From contig WPIO01000002.1 of assembly GCA_009760855.2 (NCBI GenBank), positions 14,835,501 through 14,899,500 on the forward strand: a stretch of DNA of 64,000 nt, given 5' to 3'. Under the pieces are notes generated by a model, which was not told the DNA's origin, did not search any database, and worked only from the letters and a program-made list of their open reading frames with translations. Shown one piece after another: positions 34,593-46,559 of this stretch (positions are counted from its first letter, which is position 1; each line of letters begins with the position of its first letter). This DNA is from Cristatella mucedo. Lineage: Eukaryota > Bryozoa > Phylactolaemata > Cristatellidae. A program made the position numbers and the translations under genes.

Positions 34593-36989
34593 CGGAATGC
34601 TCAAATTTTGAAGGTTTCATCTGCTGTGGCCTAAAATTAAAAACACCTTAATAAATGTTTGCACTATGTAGATTACCTGACCTCATTGATGCTCCATCAA
34701 AAAAGCAGTGTCGAGCATCTGAAGTAAATCATTCGCACGTTTCTTTTATCGTTGGCTCTAGGAATGTTGGGCTTGGATTAGTTAAAGGCGTGGCAATTTT
34801 GAAACTGGTTCATTTCATTGTGGCAAGGAAAATGAAGCTAAAAGCTCTATGTACTTAGATTAGACTTTCTAGCTCAGCCCCCAAAAAGGGCACAAGCAAA
34901 TGGTACACTACTTGCATATTTGCTTCTTGTGAAATTCTACAAAACTGTCACCTTAATGAGTATATTCACTTAAAGAAGGTCACAGGAATACACTACTAGA
35001 CAGTATCGAGTGTATCAATCGACTTTCTGGGCTCTTAGACTAATTAACGCCACGATCGAACACCACAGCTATACCAAGGATGCAGGAGGCCAATCCCTCC
35101 AGTTATCTTACAAATCGTTAGACCAATGAACCAGACAAACAGTTTAACATCTATACTGGTCTAAGTTTTTTATTCCAAGTGTTTCGTCAACTACAAAACG
35201 CTTACACAATCACAATCACTCAATTGATAATAAATAAGTGTTCGTTTACGTAGTATCTCCCTATGTAGTTAGTGTGAAAAGATTTAAGGAGCTCGTAGAG
35301 CTTAAAATTCTCTAGATCTAGCAGTATAGGAGCTTAATGAGGCAACGGATTGTAAGCAGAGACGGCACGGAACTCAGACGGAGGAGTTGGACTATTTGGT
35401 GAAGGGGTCAGGATAACTATCTCAAAGAAGTTCTGAAACTGGCAATCCTTAAATTAATCTAAAACCAAGCTCGGTTCAGAGCAGAGTTCAGCCTGATTTG
35501 CTGATTTCCTAAGCGGAGCCGGAGCGCATGCAAAAGGTTCCTACGTTTCTGGATTACTTTTTTCAGCGAATGCTAACACTTCTAAGCATGTCAAACTGTT
35601 CATATAAATAACGTGCACACTTAGGTGTGCCGAAATGGTTGCGGATAGCTCTGAAAGAGAAACCGGCTTCCATTCCAGCACACGGAAAGTGCATTCAAAG
35701 CAATCTGGTGCTCCCAGCGCGATGCCTGCACGGTTTATAGATACGTTAGGTTACTCCAAGTATGCTTGGGCAGAGAGTCTGACGAGCACGTTTCTCAGAT
35801 TTCCCAAGATTTGAAAACGCAGAGAGACGAAGTTCGATTCACCTGGGGAATAAGAGGAAAACAGTTGTTTCGTCTATGGATATCAAAAACTCGGCTTTGG
35901 CTGGCGTCTGCTCTGACAATTGATCCGCCGTAGCCGTTGCCTCATCAGGGAAACGATGCCAATGACTCGGCCCCGAGGACTCCCGCCGTTTTAATTGGTA
36001 CAATATTGCTTAGGATAAAGGTTCAACTTGGATAGGCGGAGGTAAAGTAGAGATATTTATGTTGTTATATCGGCCTCGTTTATAAATGAGCAGAAAAGCC
36101 TAAACGGCTATCGCTACCGCTATCAATGAGATCTCTTAAAATAAACCACGACGTCGCAAGAACAAAATCGCAATCATTCTCACTAGGAGACCTTGTTTTG
36201 CTGCTGATATAAATCATGTAAGGTAATATAATGCAAAAGATATGGTTGAATCAGACATATTGTACTTCCTAACTTGGAAAACTACTGAACAACGCTTACG
36301 CGAAGCTACGCCCGAAATCGAAGTCGAGGCTTCGACAATGGCTTCCCTTTACTAGCTTTGAGTACGTCGGACCGCGTCTGGTAGCCGCACATCAAGAAAA
36401 CTAGCCGCAGATCATCACTACAGCAAGAATAGACCTTTAAGTAAGCTTTTGCGACAAAATAAGTAAAGACCTTCTCACCAATTCTCTAGATAGCAAGGTG
36501 CACATGTGCCTGAACTGCTAGATTCATACTAATTAGTGAAAATCTGCAAAAACTGCTGAGACAATCTACACGCAAGCCTCATTAATGACCAATCCTTGAC
36601 AGATTAGCTAAGCAACATCGCGTGAGCACCTCGTTAAAAGCTATCAATCAAGCTAAAAACATAGCTGAGAGCAGCGTTGGCTCTAATTGCGAATGCTCGC
36701 AGTATTAGCGTACCGTGAGTTATTTAATGTATCCAGCCAGAAGGAAATGAACTCTGACCTGTGAGGCCTGAAATGCAGGCCGTACTGCTCCCACGTGATA
36801 CACCGAAGGTTGCAGCCTAGATAATGAAACGCAGCAGCTGGCGCCCGTTTGGTGTGCCCACTGCTGCGTTCAGTGAGCCTACTCGCTACAGCCCTAGCTT
36901 GAGTACGACGAGCCGGCAGTTGCACGGCTGCCGAATTTTGAAGTACCTTGGCGGTTTTTCTTGCAGATAAAAGCTAGCTGTAGTCAGCT
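34593..36989. other. Nothing recognised
   Basis: No repeats or plausible exons were identified. The region is CpG-richer near 35700-36000 and 36680-37100. The latter flanks the tentative gene start at 36990 and could be its promoter. Confidence 0.45.
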
Positions 36990-37463
36990 ATGGCCGAATT
37001 ACGCGTACGGGTAAGTCCTAGAAGCGGAGAAAATCGGGGCCGAGAGAGCTCGAGGCATTGACAGAGCAAAGTGTCGATCTACTCGCTGACGGCGGCGTTC
37101 AGACGTCGAGCGGCAGTTACACAATCCTGTGAGAATTCAAGCAATTACGACGTACTCGAGTACATCGGCGTCTGAGTACAGTACTTCAAATATCCAGCTC
37201 GACGAAATGAAACCGAGGCTGCTCTGGAAATCTTAGCGTCCCTGCCAACAATGTTTTTCCTTCCGTTAGCTTCCAGTTTGACGTCAAGCTCAGGACAACC
37301 AACAGGACGCAGATAATTCACCAGTCGCGAAGATGCAATGCAGGTACGATGCGTTTTCTCTGCTTCTACTTTCTACATCTAAATTGCTATCAAAACCACT
37401 ACTTACGTTTTAGTAGCTGATCTGTCGGCCTCAGGCTTTGAGTACGTTGTAGAAAACTCTCTC
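36990..37463 (+). CDS. Tentative 5' end of a spliced gene, unidentified
   Basis: Three candidate plus-strand exons join in consistent phase. Exon 36990-37010 has an ATG start and reads MAELRVR, followed by GTAAGT. Exon 37277-37343 reads FDVKLRTTNRTQIIHQSRRC, followed by GTACGA. Exon 37414-37463 reads VADLSASGFEYVVENSL across the junction, followed by GTAAGT. The acceptors are CTTCCAG and GTTTTAG. The upstream DNA is CpG-rich, as at a promoter. I do not recognise the protein and could not find further exons with confidence; a 24-base candidate (ADLSYYQL) lies at about 37508-37531. The exons are short enough for chance joins, so confidence is limited. Confidence 0.4.
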
Positions 37464-37534
37464 GTAAGTTACAGCCACTTGGACTTCGGGATTAGCGTGG
37501 TTACAGGCCGACCTAAGTTACTACCAGCTAGTAA

Positions 37535-39040
37535 GTGGCCACTTGTCGAGAGCTTGCACGTATGCCTATTTAAATTCCTTGTCAAAGTAAATCTTGCTGG
37601 CAGAGAAGCAAAATGCAATACCCTGCATCTGCTATGGCGACTGGCGGTTGAGCTTGCAGAGAATGACGTCTGCTTGAATGCTTAGATTGTGTTGCCTGGC
37701 AGCTCCTACAGGATCCAAAATCTGCGAAAGTATGACTTTCAGCTTCGGGCCAAGAGTTGAATTTGAAGATATTATGCTGAGCTGGGCCGTCACAGCTAAG
37801 CTCTTCAGCCATAATCATAAGTAATTCAAGATCGTCAGCAATGATTCATAGTGGTTACTATAAATTAGTATAAATTACAGTAAATTAGTATACATTTGCG
37901 GTACGGTTTTCGGCCCTCGTAAAATATGTTACTGTAAGAAAACGCGTAAAGCAAATGCGACCTTTCTATAAAGTACGGAACCAGTTTCCGAAAATCGGAG
38001 ACAGAGTGCATTCCGGATGAGTATTTGTCTCATTTCTTTGCTACACCCAATACAAACTTAGGGCGTTGCATCTTGAAAAACTGAGCTCGTTGGCTGTGTC
38101 AGAGTGACGCCTTCTCCGGCTATCCACGTTTCTGCAGCATCATGCAAGCTCACTATGCAACCAGTTATCAAAGTATGCCAGGATTTCTTATTTCCTGTGG
38201 CTGCTCATGGAATTTTTGTCTGAGAAGCCAAGGTTGATGCTATTGCCACACGATATCTGCCGCCGGAGCCTCTTTGATTGCACGTTTTTACTTAACAGTA
38301 GTCCAGGAAATATTTGATGGATCTCTGGCAATTCAAAGATCAGGCGACACAAATCTAATTTCAGCTCCGCGAGCTAAAATATTGCCGGAGAAATAGCTCC
38401 CTGTATATTTTCTATTTAGTATGAGATACTAGAATGTGGCCCTTTATCAGATCCTTCCAGAATACCAAAAATCCGATAAGTCATTAGTTCATAGAAGTTT
38501 AGGTGCAAAAGGCAGAAATACTGGACACCACCTAATTAGATAGAAGCCGGAAGTTAAACTCAAGTGAAATATGTTGCATCATTCCTTTAATCGACGCATT
38601 TATGGATAGCTCATACTTCACAAAGAATGTGGCATTAGATTGCATTTTCAATTTTCAGATCTCTGATGAAGTGTATGAGTATAAACCGTGAGCTTTATTC
38701 GAGGCCATCAATGTAAGCGGATAATGAAACTTTTAATCAATGATCAGAGCGGCCTACAGTTGAATCTATCGTGCATTTGTAAAGCCACCCAGGCTCAATA
38801 GAGTCTCTCGGCACGTCTTCAGATTTTTCTTCCGCCCGTCCGCAAAATGTCGTGCTTGAAGCCATTACTACATACAGCCATGTTGAGTAATTACATTAAA
38901 GTCTGTGCAGGAGGCAGGCACTAACACTGAGAAGCAAATGCATTACTTCTGAGAAGTTAGGCATCGATGTCATTCGAAGCCACATGTATGGGATGACGGT
39001 TGATGACATGCAGCTGTTCTTTCGACGCTTTGTGTGCATG
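37535..39040. other. Nothing recognised
   Basis: A protein-like run (KLGIDVIRSHMYGMTVDDMQ, then FFRRFVCMG before GTATGAG) sits at about 38955-39045, next to a LINE tail. I could not assign it. Confidence 0.35.
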
Positions 39041-39044
39041 GGTA

Positions 39045-39150
39045 TGAGATCTTCACTAATCATGTTCCCTTTGCAGAAAATGTAAAGCGACTAGAGAGAG
39101 ATTGAGCTGAATCTGAAGGCGCTTTATCAAGTGCATTATTATTATATTCA
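39045..39150 (+). mobile_element. L2 LINE 3' tail fragment
   Basis: CCCTTTGCAGAAAATGTAAA is followed by GCGACTAGAGAGAGATTGAG and GGCGCTTTATCAAGTGCATT, then (ATT)n. Confidence 0.88.
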
Positions 39151-39635
39151 TCGGCCGAAGGCAGTACAATCAGGGTCAGAGTACAGAGGTCAGAGTTTGC
39201 CCCTACTTGAGGCGACTCCATAGTGAGCAGCCTGCTGTTAAGTTTTGCCCTCTTCGGTGTTGTACAACCCGTTAACTTATCTTTCTCTGTAGGTTAATCC
39301 ACTCAAGTCTGTGCTGACCGCTTAGGTAGCTGAACCAAGAGATGTTTATCCTCAGTACCTTGATCGGCATATATACACTGCAACCTGCAAAAGGACTGTC
39401 ATAGAAAGCGTGAAATATCACTGCTAGCCAAGTTGTCACTTGCTACGTACTACTATTCTTGAAATAGAAGCATGCGGGTACCAAGCTCTCATTGTCGAAT
39501 TCAATCATAATAGTGAAAAGTTATATCTTTTCCCAAAGAATTAGGCTTGCATACTTTTATTGAGAAGCGATTTTGAAAATATTGTCAGGTGTGACAATTT
39601 AGAGATCGTAGCTATAGCTAAATAAAATGAAACAA
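39151..39635. other. Nothing recognised
   Basis: No element or exon identified. Confidence 0.45.
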
Positions 39636-39639
39636 TACT

Positions 39640-39806
39640 AGCTGATTTAACAGCCTCTTTTTATATAGCGACAGAGAAGCCTTTACGGCTATAATTATTA
39701 TTTGCAGTAGCGATGCAGGGTCGCCCACCTCAGGATTCGAATCCACGACCTCGGGGCCGAGGTAGTTAAAAGCAACCGCCTTACCTAGTGAGCCATTACG
39801 GCTCAC
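39640..39806 (-). mobile_element. SINE family S2, left member of a head-to-head pair
   Basis: On the minus strand it begins GTGAGCCGTAATGGCTCACT (tRNA-like head), continues through AGGTCGTGGATTCGAATCCT (B-box) and ends TCGCTATATAAAAAGAGGCT plus TTAAATCAGC. It also carries GCCGTAAAGGCTTCTCTGTC. Confidence 0.82.
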
Positions 39807-39812
39807 AACATA

Positions 39813-39970
39813 GTGAGCCGCGATGGCACACTAGGTAAGGCAGTTACTTTCACGCCCTCATCCGAGGTCGTGGGTTTGAATGCTTTGGTGGGCGATCCTT
39901 TAACGCCACTAAAAGCTGTGGTGATAGCCGTAAAGGCTCTTCTGTCGCCGAACAAAAGAGGAGGTTAAAT
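39813..39970 (+). mobile_element. SINE family S2, right member of a head-to-head pair
   Basis: It begins GTGAGCCGCGATGGCACACT, has the B-box AGGTCGTGGGTTTGAATGCT and ends GCCGTAAAGGCTCTTCTGTC, then GAGGAGGTTAAAT. The six bases AACATA separate it from the inverted copy. Confidence 0.82.
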
Positions 39971-40980
39971 AGTGTAGTAGTGTAGCTTGGCTGCAGCCGA
40001 AGCTGCAGCTGCCGGTACCTGTTGAACTAATTTACATCTATTCGTATCTCATCAGAATGTTGGCTATCGCTGTAGTGAGTCGCTTGAATTTCCCGAGTTT
40101 ATGAAAACGTTTCTCTGCTTGAGCACAGCTTCTTGCTCCAGCTAGAGCTGATTTTCTTCCTCCCACGAGGAGACTTCCGGCTATGCTCAGAAGTCACAGT
40201 TTCAGCTAATGCAGCATGCCAGAATTTCAAAAGCTCAGTGTCCAGAAATTTTTGTACACGGTTTTCCTATTACGGTACATGCGTTTCACACAATTATTTC
40301 AGTCACATATACGGGCGTAGCCAATATTAAGCTACGTACAGGTCAGGCCTCGACTTAGCCATTGTCGCCCAATCATTAGCAGGTCTGTGCAAATTGTGGA
40401 TGGAAATTTACCCTATGTGCTTATTTGGGTATGTTCAATGATCTTAAAGGCTGGTAGATTGGCATATCTGCGTTTTAATTTGTATTGTTTATTATATTTC
40501 GTAATAAATTGTTCTAGCTAGATACCACCAGAAATATGTTGCAAGTATTGTATCCGTTAAAATCTAGTGAACACTATTTTTGCTAGCCTGATTGCTATCG
40601 TAATGAAAATATTTCCTTTTCTTCTAGGCTGGATTAGCCAATTGTCTAAAGTAGTGGATTTAGGGACTGTGACAGGCAGCAACGCAGCGGCTGCCATCTT
40701 GATAGCCCAGCCGTCTCAGACTAGCAGCTTGTATTGTTCATGGGATCCTCCAAATTTTGAGCAACCAGGTTGAATTAATCAGAACCAAGTTACAGGTCAT
40801 ATTGAATGATCACAGCAAATCGGTGATGATCGAATCAAATGATGAGTACTGAAATCTCTATCACAAGTGCGTTTCATCTGTTAGAGACATTGGAACATAA
40901 TCTTTTCGATGTCGGTATCGGTTTAGTAAAGCAACATACTCTAAACAGTCGGTTTAAATGCACCCATAATGCCTCAAAGG
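39971..40980. other. Nothing recognised
   Basis: No element or gene identified. The frames at 40133-40330 and 40567-40773 lack recognisable features. Confidence 0.45.
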
Positions 40981-40984
40981 CTCG

Positions 40985-41140
40985 CTAAATATTAAAATAT
41001 AAATTGTTTGCATAGCGCCTTAAGAGAACTTGATCTCTACCCACGCGTTTCACGGTTGCCACAGAGATCGAGTCCACGACCTCGATCATCAGACGCACGG
41101 AACTTGCTCATCAAAGGTTAGCACGTTAACTCCTAGGCCA
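40985..41140 (-). mobile_element. SINE family S1
   Basis: The minus strand reads the head TTGCTTGGCCTAGGAGTTAA, the B-box AGGTCGTGGACTCGATCTCT, and the tail AGAGATCAAGTTCTCTTAAG followed by GCGCTATGCAAAC. Confidence 0.75.
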
Positions 41141-42684
41141 AGCAAGGGCGGCGGGAAACAACGAAAAAACAGTGACTGCTGCATGACCACGAGCCAAATT
41201 TGTCACTAGCTATTGTGAATAAGAACTGCGTGCATATGCACAATGCAAATTTCTTGAGGATGTACTTTGAGGAATAAATGCATAATCTCAAATAATACAA
41301 TTGCTTGACTGATGTCATCGCCACAACCTTGCTTCAACTAAAACATTTTGTGTCGACAATAATATAGTCGACTAAAGGCTTTGCAACCGCCTGCAACAAC
41401 ATCGTACCAGTTCATTTTGAGATATATAATGCACCGAATCCTGGTGCATAGGCTTCCTATCGGGCACCATATCGAAGCACAATCTACACGGTTACACTGC
41501 TATTGCTTTGAGTGCTTCTCCAGGCGAGAGCTGACTCTTATTAATTTAAGAAAAATTGACATCCGCATCTTGGTGGCTGCACAGCTTTCAGCGAAGGTAA
41601 GGCGGTAATAGAGCAGCACTGCAAGCTTGTTTCACACATTTGTTCATGCCTCTGGCTGGCTACTCCAGTCACTCAACAGTTGAAAAAGTGAATGTCAGTC
41701 CTCCGGGTAGCAAACCTTCGGCATATGAATTAATTTTCAGTTTTTACAGAAGTTAATTTTTTCTAACGATACTGTAGTGATATATTTTATTACAGCGATG
41801 TTCTCCAGGGGCATACCTACAGTTATCCCTATTGATTAAAGCGATAAAGTTCGTCCGCCCATCCATCGTGAGGCCAGATGGCGACCAGTATTTTCGGGAG
41901 CGACGTGAGTTAGCCACCTAAATGTGTGTACAATATTGTGTAGACTCAGCGGAGCGAGTCCACAGGCAGTGAGCTCCAGTACACATATATTCCCATGCCA
42001 CCTATCATGATAGAATACGTGACTTCGGAGGAACACCCAGAAAGAAGGCTTAGCATCTGTGAGGAATAAGCTGACCAGTGCAGGAGTACTGAGTTGAGAT
42101 GCACACTGTTTGCAATTGAAGTGGGAGCTGGAGTGTTTGTTTGCTTATAGATCGCCGACCTCTTCCCCGGTGTATATCGGTTTCGGCGTAAAAGCGTGCT
42201 GAAACTTTTAATGAAAGAATTCGTCTAGACAAAGTAGGTAGCGCCGATTTATCGCCACAATGGCCAAAGTTATCGTGCAAAGGATTCGTTGGGGACTACA
42301 ATCGGTAGTTAGCAATAAGCTAGAATAAATCCAGCAAAGTATGCATCGAGAGTTATTTTGATTTCAACACCAATCTTGTTTTTTCGAATCACACCCACCA
42401 AAGGTTGATGTTTTCCAGAAAAACTAGGTATCCCACAAGCCTCTTCCAGGGATTTTCTTTGTTGTTAATCACCGATGCATGGATACATGCCTTTGCTAGC
42501 GGCTGCTGCTCAGATTTGGCTTGGTTTCTACCCAGAGTCTGCATATCAGACAGCCAGCGTCGTCCTGAGAAGCCAGTTGATCAGGCTGGTGGCTAAGCTG
42601 AGGTTACTAGTATAGCAGTTTGTTGGCCAAACAAAACCCAGCTTGAAGCCTCCCCCCCCCGTCTGTAACATCTATCATTGGACG
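41141..42684. other. Nothing recognised
   Basis: No repeat or exon identified. Confidence 0.45.
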
Positions 42685-42725
42685 AGCAGCAGTAGCCTAC
42701 TAGTCTGCAGTAGGCTTCTGCTGCT
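42685..42725. repeat. Hairpin (17-bp arms, one mismatch, 7-nt loop)
   Basis: AGCAGCAGTAGCCTACT (42685-42701) pairs with AGTAGGCTTCTGCTGCT (42709-42725) with one mismatch. A poly(C) run lies 25 bases upstream. Confidence 0.85.
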
Positions 42726-43980
42726 TACATTTTCATATTTTTCCGATTTTTCAATCAATATAAACTGACGAGGTAATCAGGGAAGCACTGCCACATTTCT
42801 CTACTTCCGATTCGGTCCCTTGCTGTGGCCTAACGTCTTTGCAGAACGTCAGAGCTATGCAATGTCCAGAATACTTTTCTAAATAACGCCTCTATGTCTT
42901 GATAAGTGGCGGCGGCAGTTATCTTTGTGTGTGGTACAGCAAATTGTTTACAGCAGTGCACCTCCGAATAATAAAGCTTGCAGTTCTGGTCAGAAGCCTG
43001 GTTCATTAATAGATATTGGGCAAGCTATACTATTAGGTATATAGATAAAGGCACTTATAATAACTCTTATTTACGACAACAAGCTTCTGCCGCTATCCTC
43101 CAAGGCTCGCAGGTGAGGCGGCATTTATCACCACCCCAGATGCAGTCCTGCTGAGAGCTGAGCCGGAGAGGGCGTGGCCGAGCAGGACAGCGGTCAGCAT
43201 TTTAGTACTTACTCCATACCTGGAAGGGCTGGAAGTGCTCAGCCACGTACTTTCTAGCTGATACCCTGTACGCATTTGCTACACGGTAGAATCCAACGAG
43301 ACGTAAGGAAGTAGAGCACCGATGCTCTAAAATACCACCGATCTCTTTTGCAACAGTTCTGACGAAGAGAAACTCCTACAGCAAGACACACTCTCTTACC
43401 GTATAACCTTCTAAACTAAAATGATTGAGTTTTAAAGCATAGTCTTTTAACAGCCATACGTGTATGTTGTGGGCTTTTATAATATGAAGCCGTGTCTATA
43501 CTTTCTTTTTACATCATCTTGCTAACGCCTACATATGCAACAACATTTCGTTGCTTTACATCAAATTAATACTCAGGGAACCTCTATTGGAAATTGCCTT
43601 TTATGGCCAATAGAATTTATCGAGGCGTCATAAATCTCACACTGAGCAGGGGGTACATTGTAAAGTGCAAAGGCACAGAAAAGAGGCTACCACGGTTTAC
43701 TTCTGCTGCCTTGAATGCCACGATACCTAGAGGTGTGGCAGCACAAAAACAGGTCTTGAAAGACTCCAGGCAAATTCTAAAAGCTCAACCCATTCAATAT
43801 ATTCACTGGAGACAGATTTTCTCAGGCATTCTGCAACATTTACCAAAACTAAAACAGTTTTAAATGCCCCTAATACATTCTTTAGCGCATGCATTAATAT
43901 TAAGTTATAAATGCCGGCTAACGTAAAGTGGCCGTTGGCTGCAGACGGGAGTTGAGGCGCGATGATGGCACAGTTTGCGT
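42726..43980. other. Nothing recognised
   Basis: Further C-terminal Sec16 exons would be expected on the minus strand here, but none could be identified. The frame at 43594-43863 on the plus strand is unrecognised. Confidence 0.4.
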
Positions 43981-43983
43981 TAG

Positions 43984-45228
43984 CTAATCAAAGCCATCAC
44001 GTAAGAGTTTAAAATAGCTCCGACGTTCAACATCGGAGCTTTCATTCAAGCACAAGGCCATGTTGGTAAGGTGCCACAGGCTGAAGCACGAGAGCATATG
44101 TGCCCTATGTGCCCCGAGCAGGCTCAGCTTGGCACTCTTGCTGCCGAAGCCTTCAAACGGCACGCCGGCAATCAGATAGCAGAATTGACTGGCAACGACT
44201 CGCCCTCGGGCAGCGGATGCGCCTCCCAGCGGCTGGGCCGCTCGCCTTGAGTCTGATTCGTCACGTGTCGGATGCAGCATCATGGCCAGGTGCTGGCGCC
44301 AGTTTCGGCAGTTACCGTTGACAATGCTCTCTGCTCAAGCACTCTGAATCCAGTGTAAAGTAAGCAAATGTCACCGGTGCTGCAGCATGCTGAGCCACAG
44401 CACCACACAGCCAGCAAGCGTTTACCAGTTTATAGCACATACTCGGCTCGGCTGCTGCTGGTGCAGCATCAGCGTATAGAGCCTAGTGATGGGATCTTTA
44501 TTGCTTATTTAAGTTGAAAGAAACATGGAATATTTGCGTTACAGTATGTACGCACACAGAAATTAGTGAAGGACTGCAATGCAGTTAAGCTATGGCAGAT
44601 ATGCTATGGCAGGGCCGGCATGTGCAGGCACGTTCGCAGACACAGAGCCTCTCACGAAGTAATGCAAATGGGCATGCTCAAAAGCACACATCTTGAGACA
44701 TACACATGAGCACAGGTCGAATGGTGCTGTGTGACTGCTCACATGACGTAAACTAACTCTCAGATGGATGTTCAATTTTGTGAGAAAGAATGCGTGCCCC
44801 GGAAGGTTATTTTTGACAGCAAAGTCGGCAGCTTCTCTTGTGTGAACAGCTTGTAGCAGTAGACGAAAGTGGTCAGTGCTGGTTTTCCTTTTCGTCTGCA
44901 GTAGCATATGGCTGCTGCTGTTTGAGGCTGGCTCTCCATCCTCCAGTGAGAAACTGCACTCTTCTCCGATCAGAAGTTTAACTATGTCTGATTTTATTTA
45001 ATTCCGAAAGTAAGAAGCAAAGTCGAGTCAGACCATTTTGAATAGCCAATTGTGCTACTGAGAGTAAAATTTGCATGCAGCAACATGCAACTGCTCTGAT
45101 TGACGAGCATGGCCAACAATTTCCACATAAGAAATGACGATTCCTTGTCAAAACTCAATTTTTTAAGTTTGCGCTCGTCGACCCGTCGCTTGCAAAAGTC
45201 AATAACATTTCGCTTCGGAGAGTGGTCC
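43984..45228 (-). CDS. Sec16-like COPII assembly factor, central-domain exons (partial)
   Basis: Four minus-strand pieces follow the order of the Sec16 central domain. The 45092-45228 exon reads DHSPKRNVIDFCKRR and ESSFLMWKLLAMLVNQS. Exon 44743-44987 reads VKLLIGEE, HFRLLLQAVHTREAADFAVK and NNLPGHAFFLTK. Exon 44426-44495 reads PITRLYTLMLHQQQ. The 43984-44326 piece reads NWRQHLAMML, SQFCYLIAGVPFEGFGSKSA and KLSLLGA. Sec16 scaffolds Sec13 and COPII at ER exit sites; the helical repeat partly seen here corresponds to the Sec13-binding region. Exons 1 and 2 join in phase (exon 1 starts after TTCAG). The second-to-third join is out of phase, so a short exon is missing or the locus is damaged. The last piece ends at a stop at 43984 after sequence that diverges from the family. 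N- and C-terminal parts were not found. It is either a real gene seen in part or a recently dead copy. Confidence 0.65.
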
Positions 45229-45483
45229 CTGAACAAAACATAGTCACAGATTTTTCAAGAATATTCATCTGAGTAGATGCAAGTTAACACACAGTCGAAG
45301 GTTCGAGAGCATTCAGAGCCATTGCCAAAGCTGAGTCGAGTCTAATTTGTCGGTCGATTAGCGATGACACATACATATTCCGTTTCCAGCAATGTTATGA
45401 TTCGTCGGGTTCACATCAGTTACTTCTCTTACAAGGTGAATTTCTTAAGCAAAAAGAAGCCCAGGGCTTGCCTGCGCATTCAG

Positions 45484-45557
45484 GATTGCTGTAGTTGTGA
45501 ATTGCTTACGAATCAGAGCTAGCTCTGATTCGTAAGCAATTCACAACTACAGCAATC
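45484..45557. repeat. Perfect 74-bp palindrome without spacer
   Basis: The left arm (45484-45520, starting GATTGCTGTAGTTGTGAATT) and right arm (45521-45557) are exact reverse complements with no loop, centred on AGAGCT|AGCTCT. The flanks outside do not continue the symmetry. No transposon or gene feature explains it. Confidence 0.97.
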
Positions 45558-45559
45558 GT

Positions 45560-46555
45560 AGCTCGAGCATCTGAATCAGGTGAGGACACTAATTCTTAGC
45601 TCCACTCGGAACCACTGTAATAAACTGCCATGACTTGCTGAAGCTCACACGTGCTTGAGCCGATGTTGAAAATCGACTTGAAAAAGCCAGGAGCAATGCC
45701 GAATTTACATTGGGCTCATCGTGTAGCTGCGAGACTCTTCTCCACTGCAACGGCATCAAAACTATAATTAATAAATGGTGAACCTATTTGTCTGCAAAAC
45801 AAATAAATAGTGAAGCACAGCTTCCTGCCTTCGTAGCTGGCGTTGCTGTCGTCGCCAGATCTAGCTCTCCTACAGCCTTTGCTGGCAACAGCGGCACTGG
45901 AGCAGGCAGTGGTCTTAATTGAGCAGCAGTCTTAATTGATCCGTTGGTACTCTTGACATCTGCATTGTTTTGAGAGGATAAATGTCATTGATTGACCAGA
46001 TACCGGCCTTGCTGCAACTTTTGAGCATGCTAGATTGTGGCTGGTTGGGTAAGCTTTATAGCCATCTTACTTCTGTGCAACTGCTGTCAAGTTAGGTACT
46101 GGAATGTGGTGGACTACAGTGACCCCATTTACGAGCTGCCTTTGCTCTTGCAGCTGGCGAAACATAATCCATTTCAATGATTTGCAAAAAGTTGCTCAGA
46201 TTCTCGTACTCCTCCATGCTACTTTCACCATATTTACTACAAGAGTCATCACGATGAGTTTTTATGTTAACGAGTCAAAACAGGCAGTAAACATTATTAG
46301 TCTGTCGGTGACCCAAAACAGATGTATAGAACTGAAAACAATTTGCTGGCCATTGCTGAGAAGTGTCACTCCCGAGATATTTACTGCTCAGCCGAAAGAT
46401 TGTGGGCCTTCTTTACTGAAAGTAGTGTGTACATTTATGTTTCCAGAAAGCTCCCTCCCACTAATGCAATTACTGAACTGCCAATTGTGAACTTCTTTAG
46501 AAGATTTTCTGAAGTTTTTGCATGCGATGTGGCTACCTAAATAAGGTCTAGTAAA
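45560..46555. other. Nothing firmly recognised
   Basis: The frame at 46104-46540 leads into the divergent LINE at 46560 and may be its degenerate pre-RT region. Otherwise no signal. Confidence 0.4.
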
Positions 46556-46559
46556 AAGA

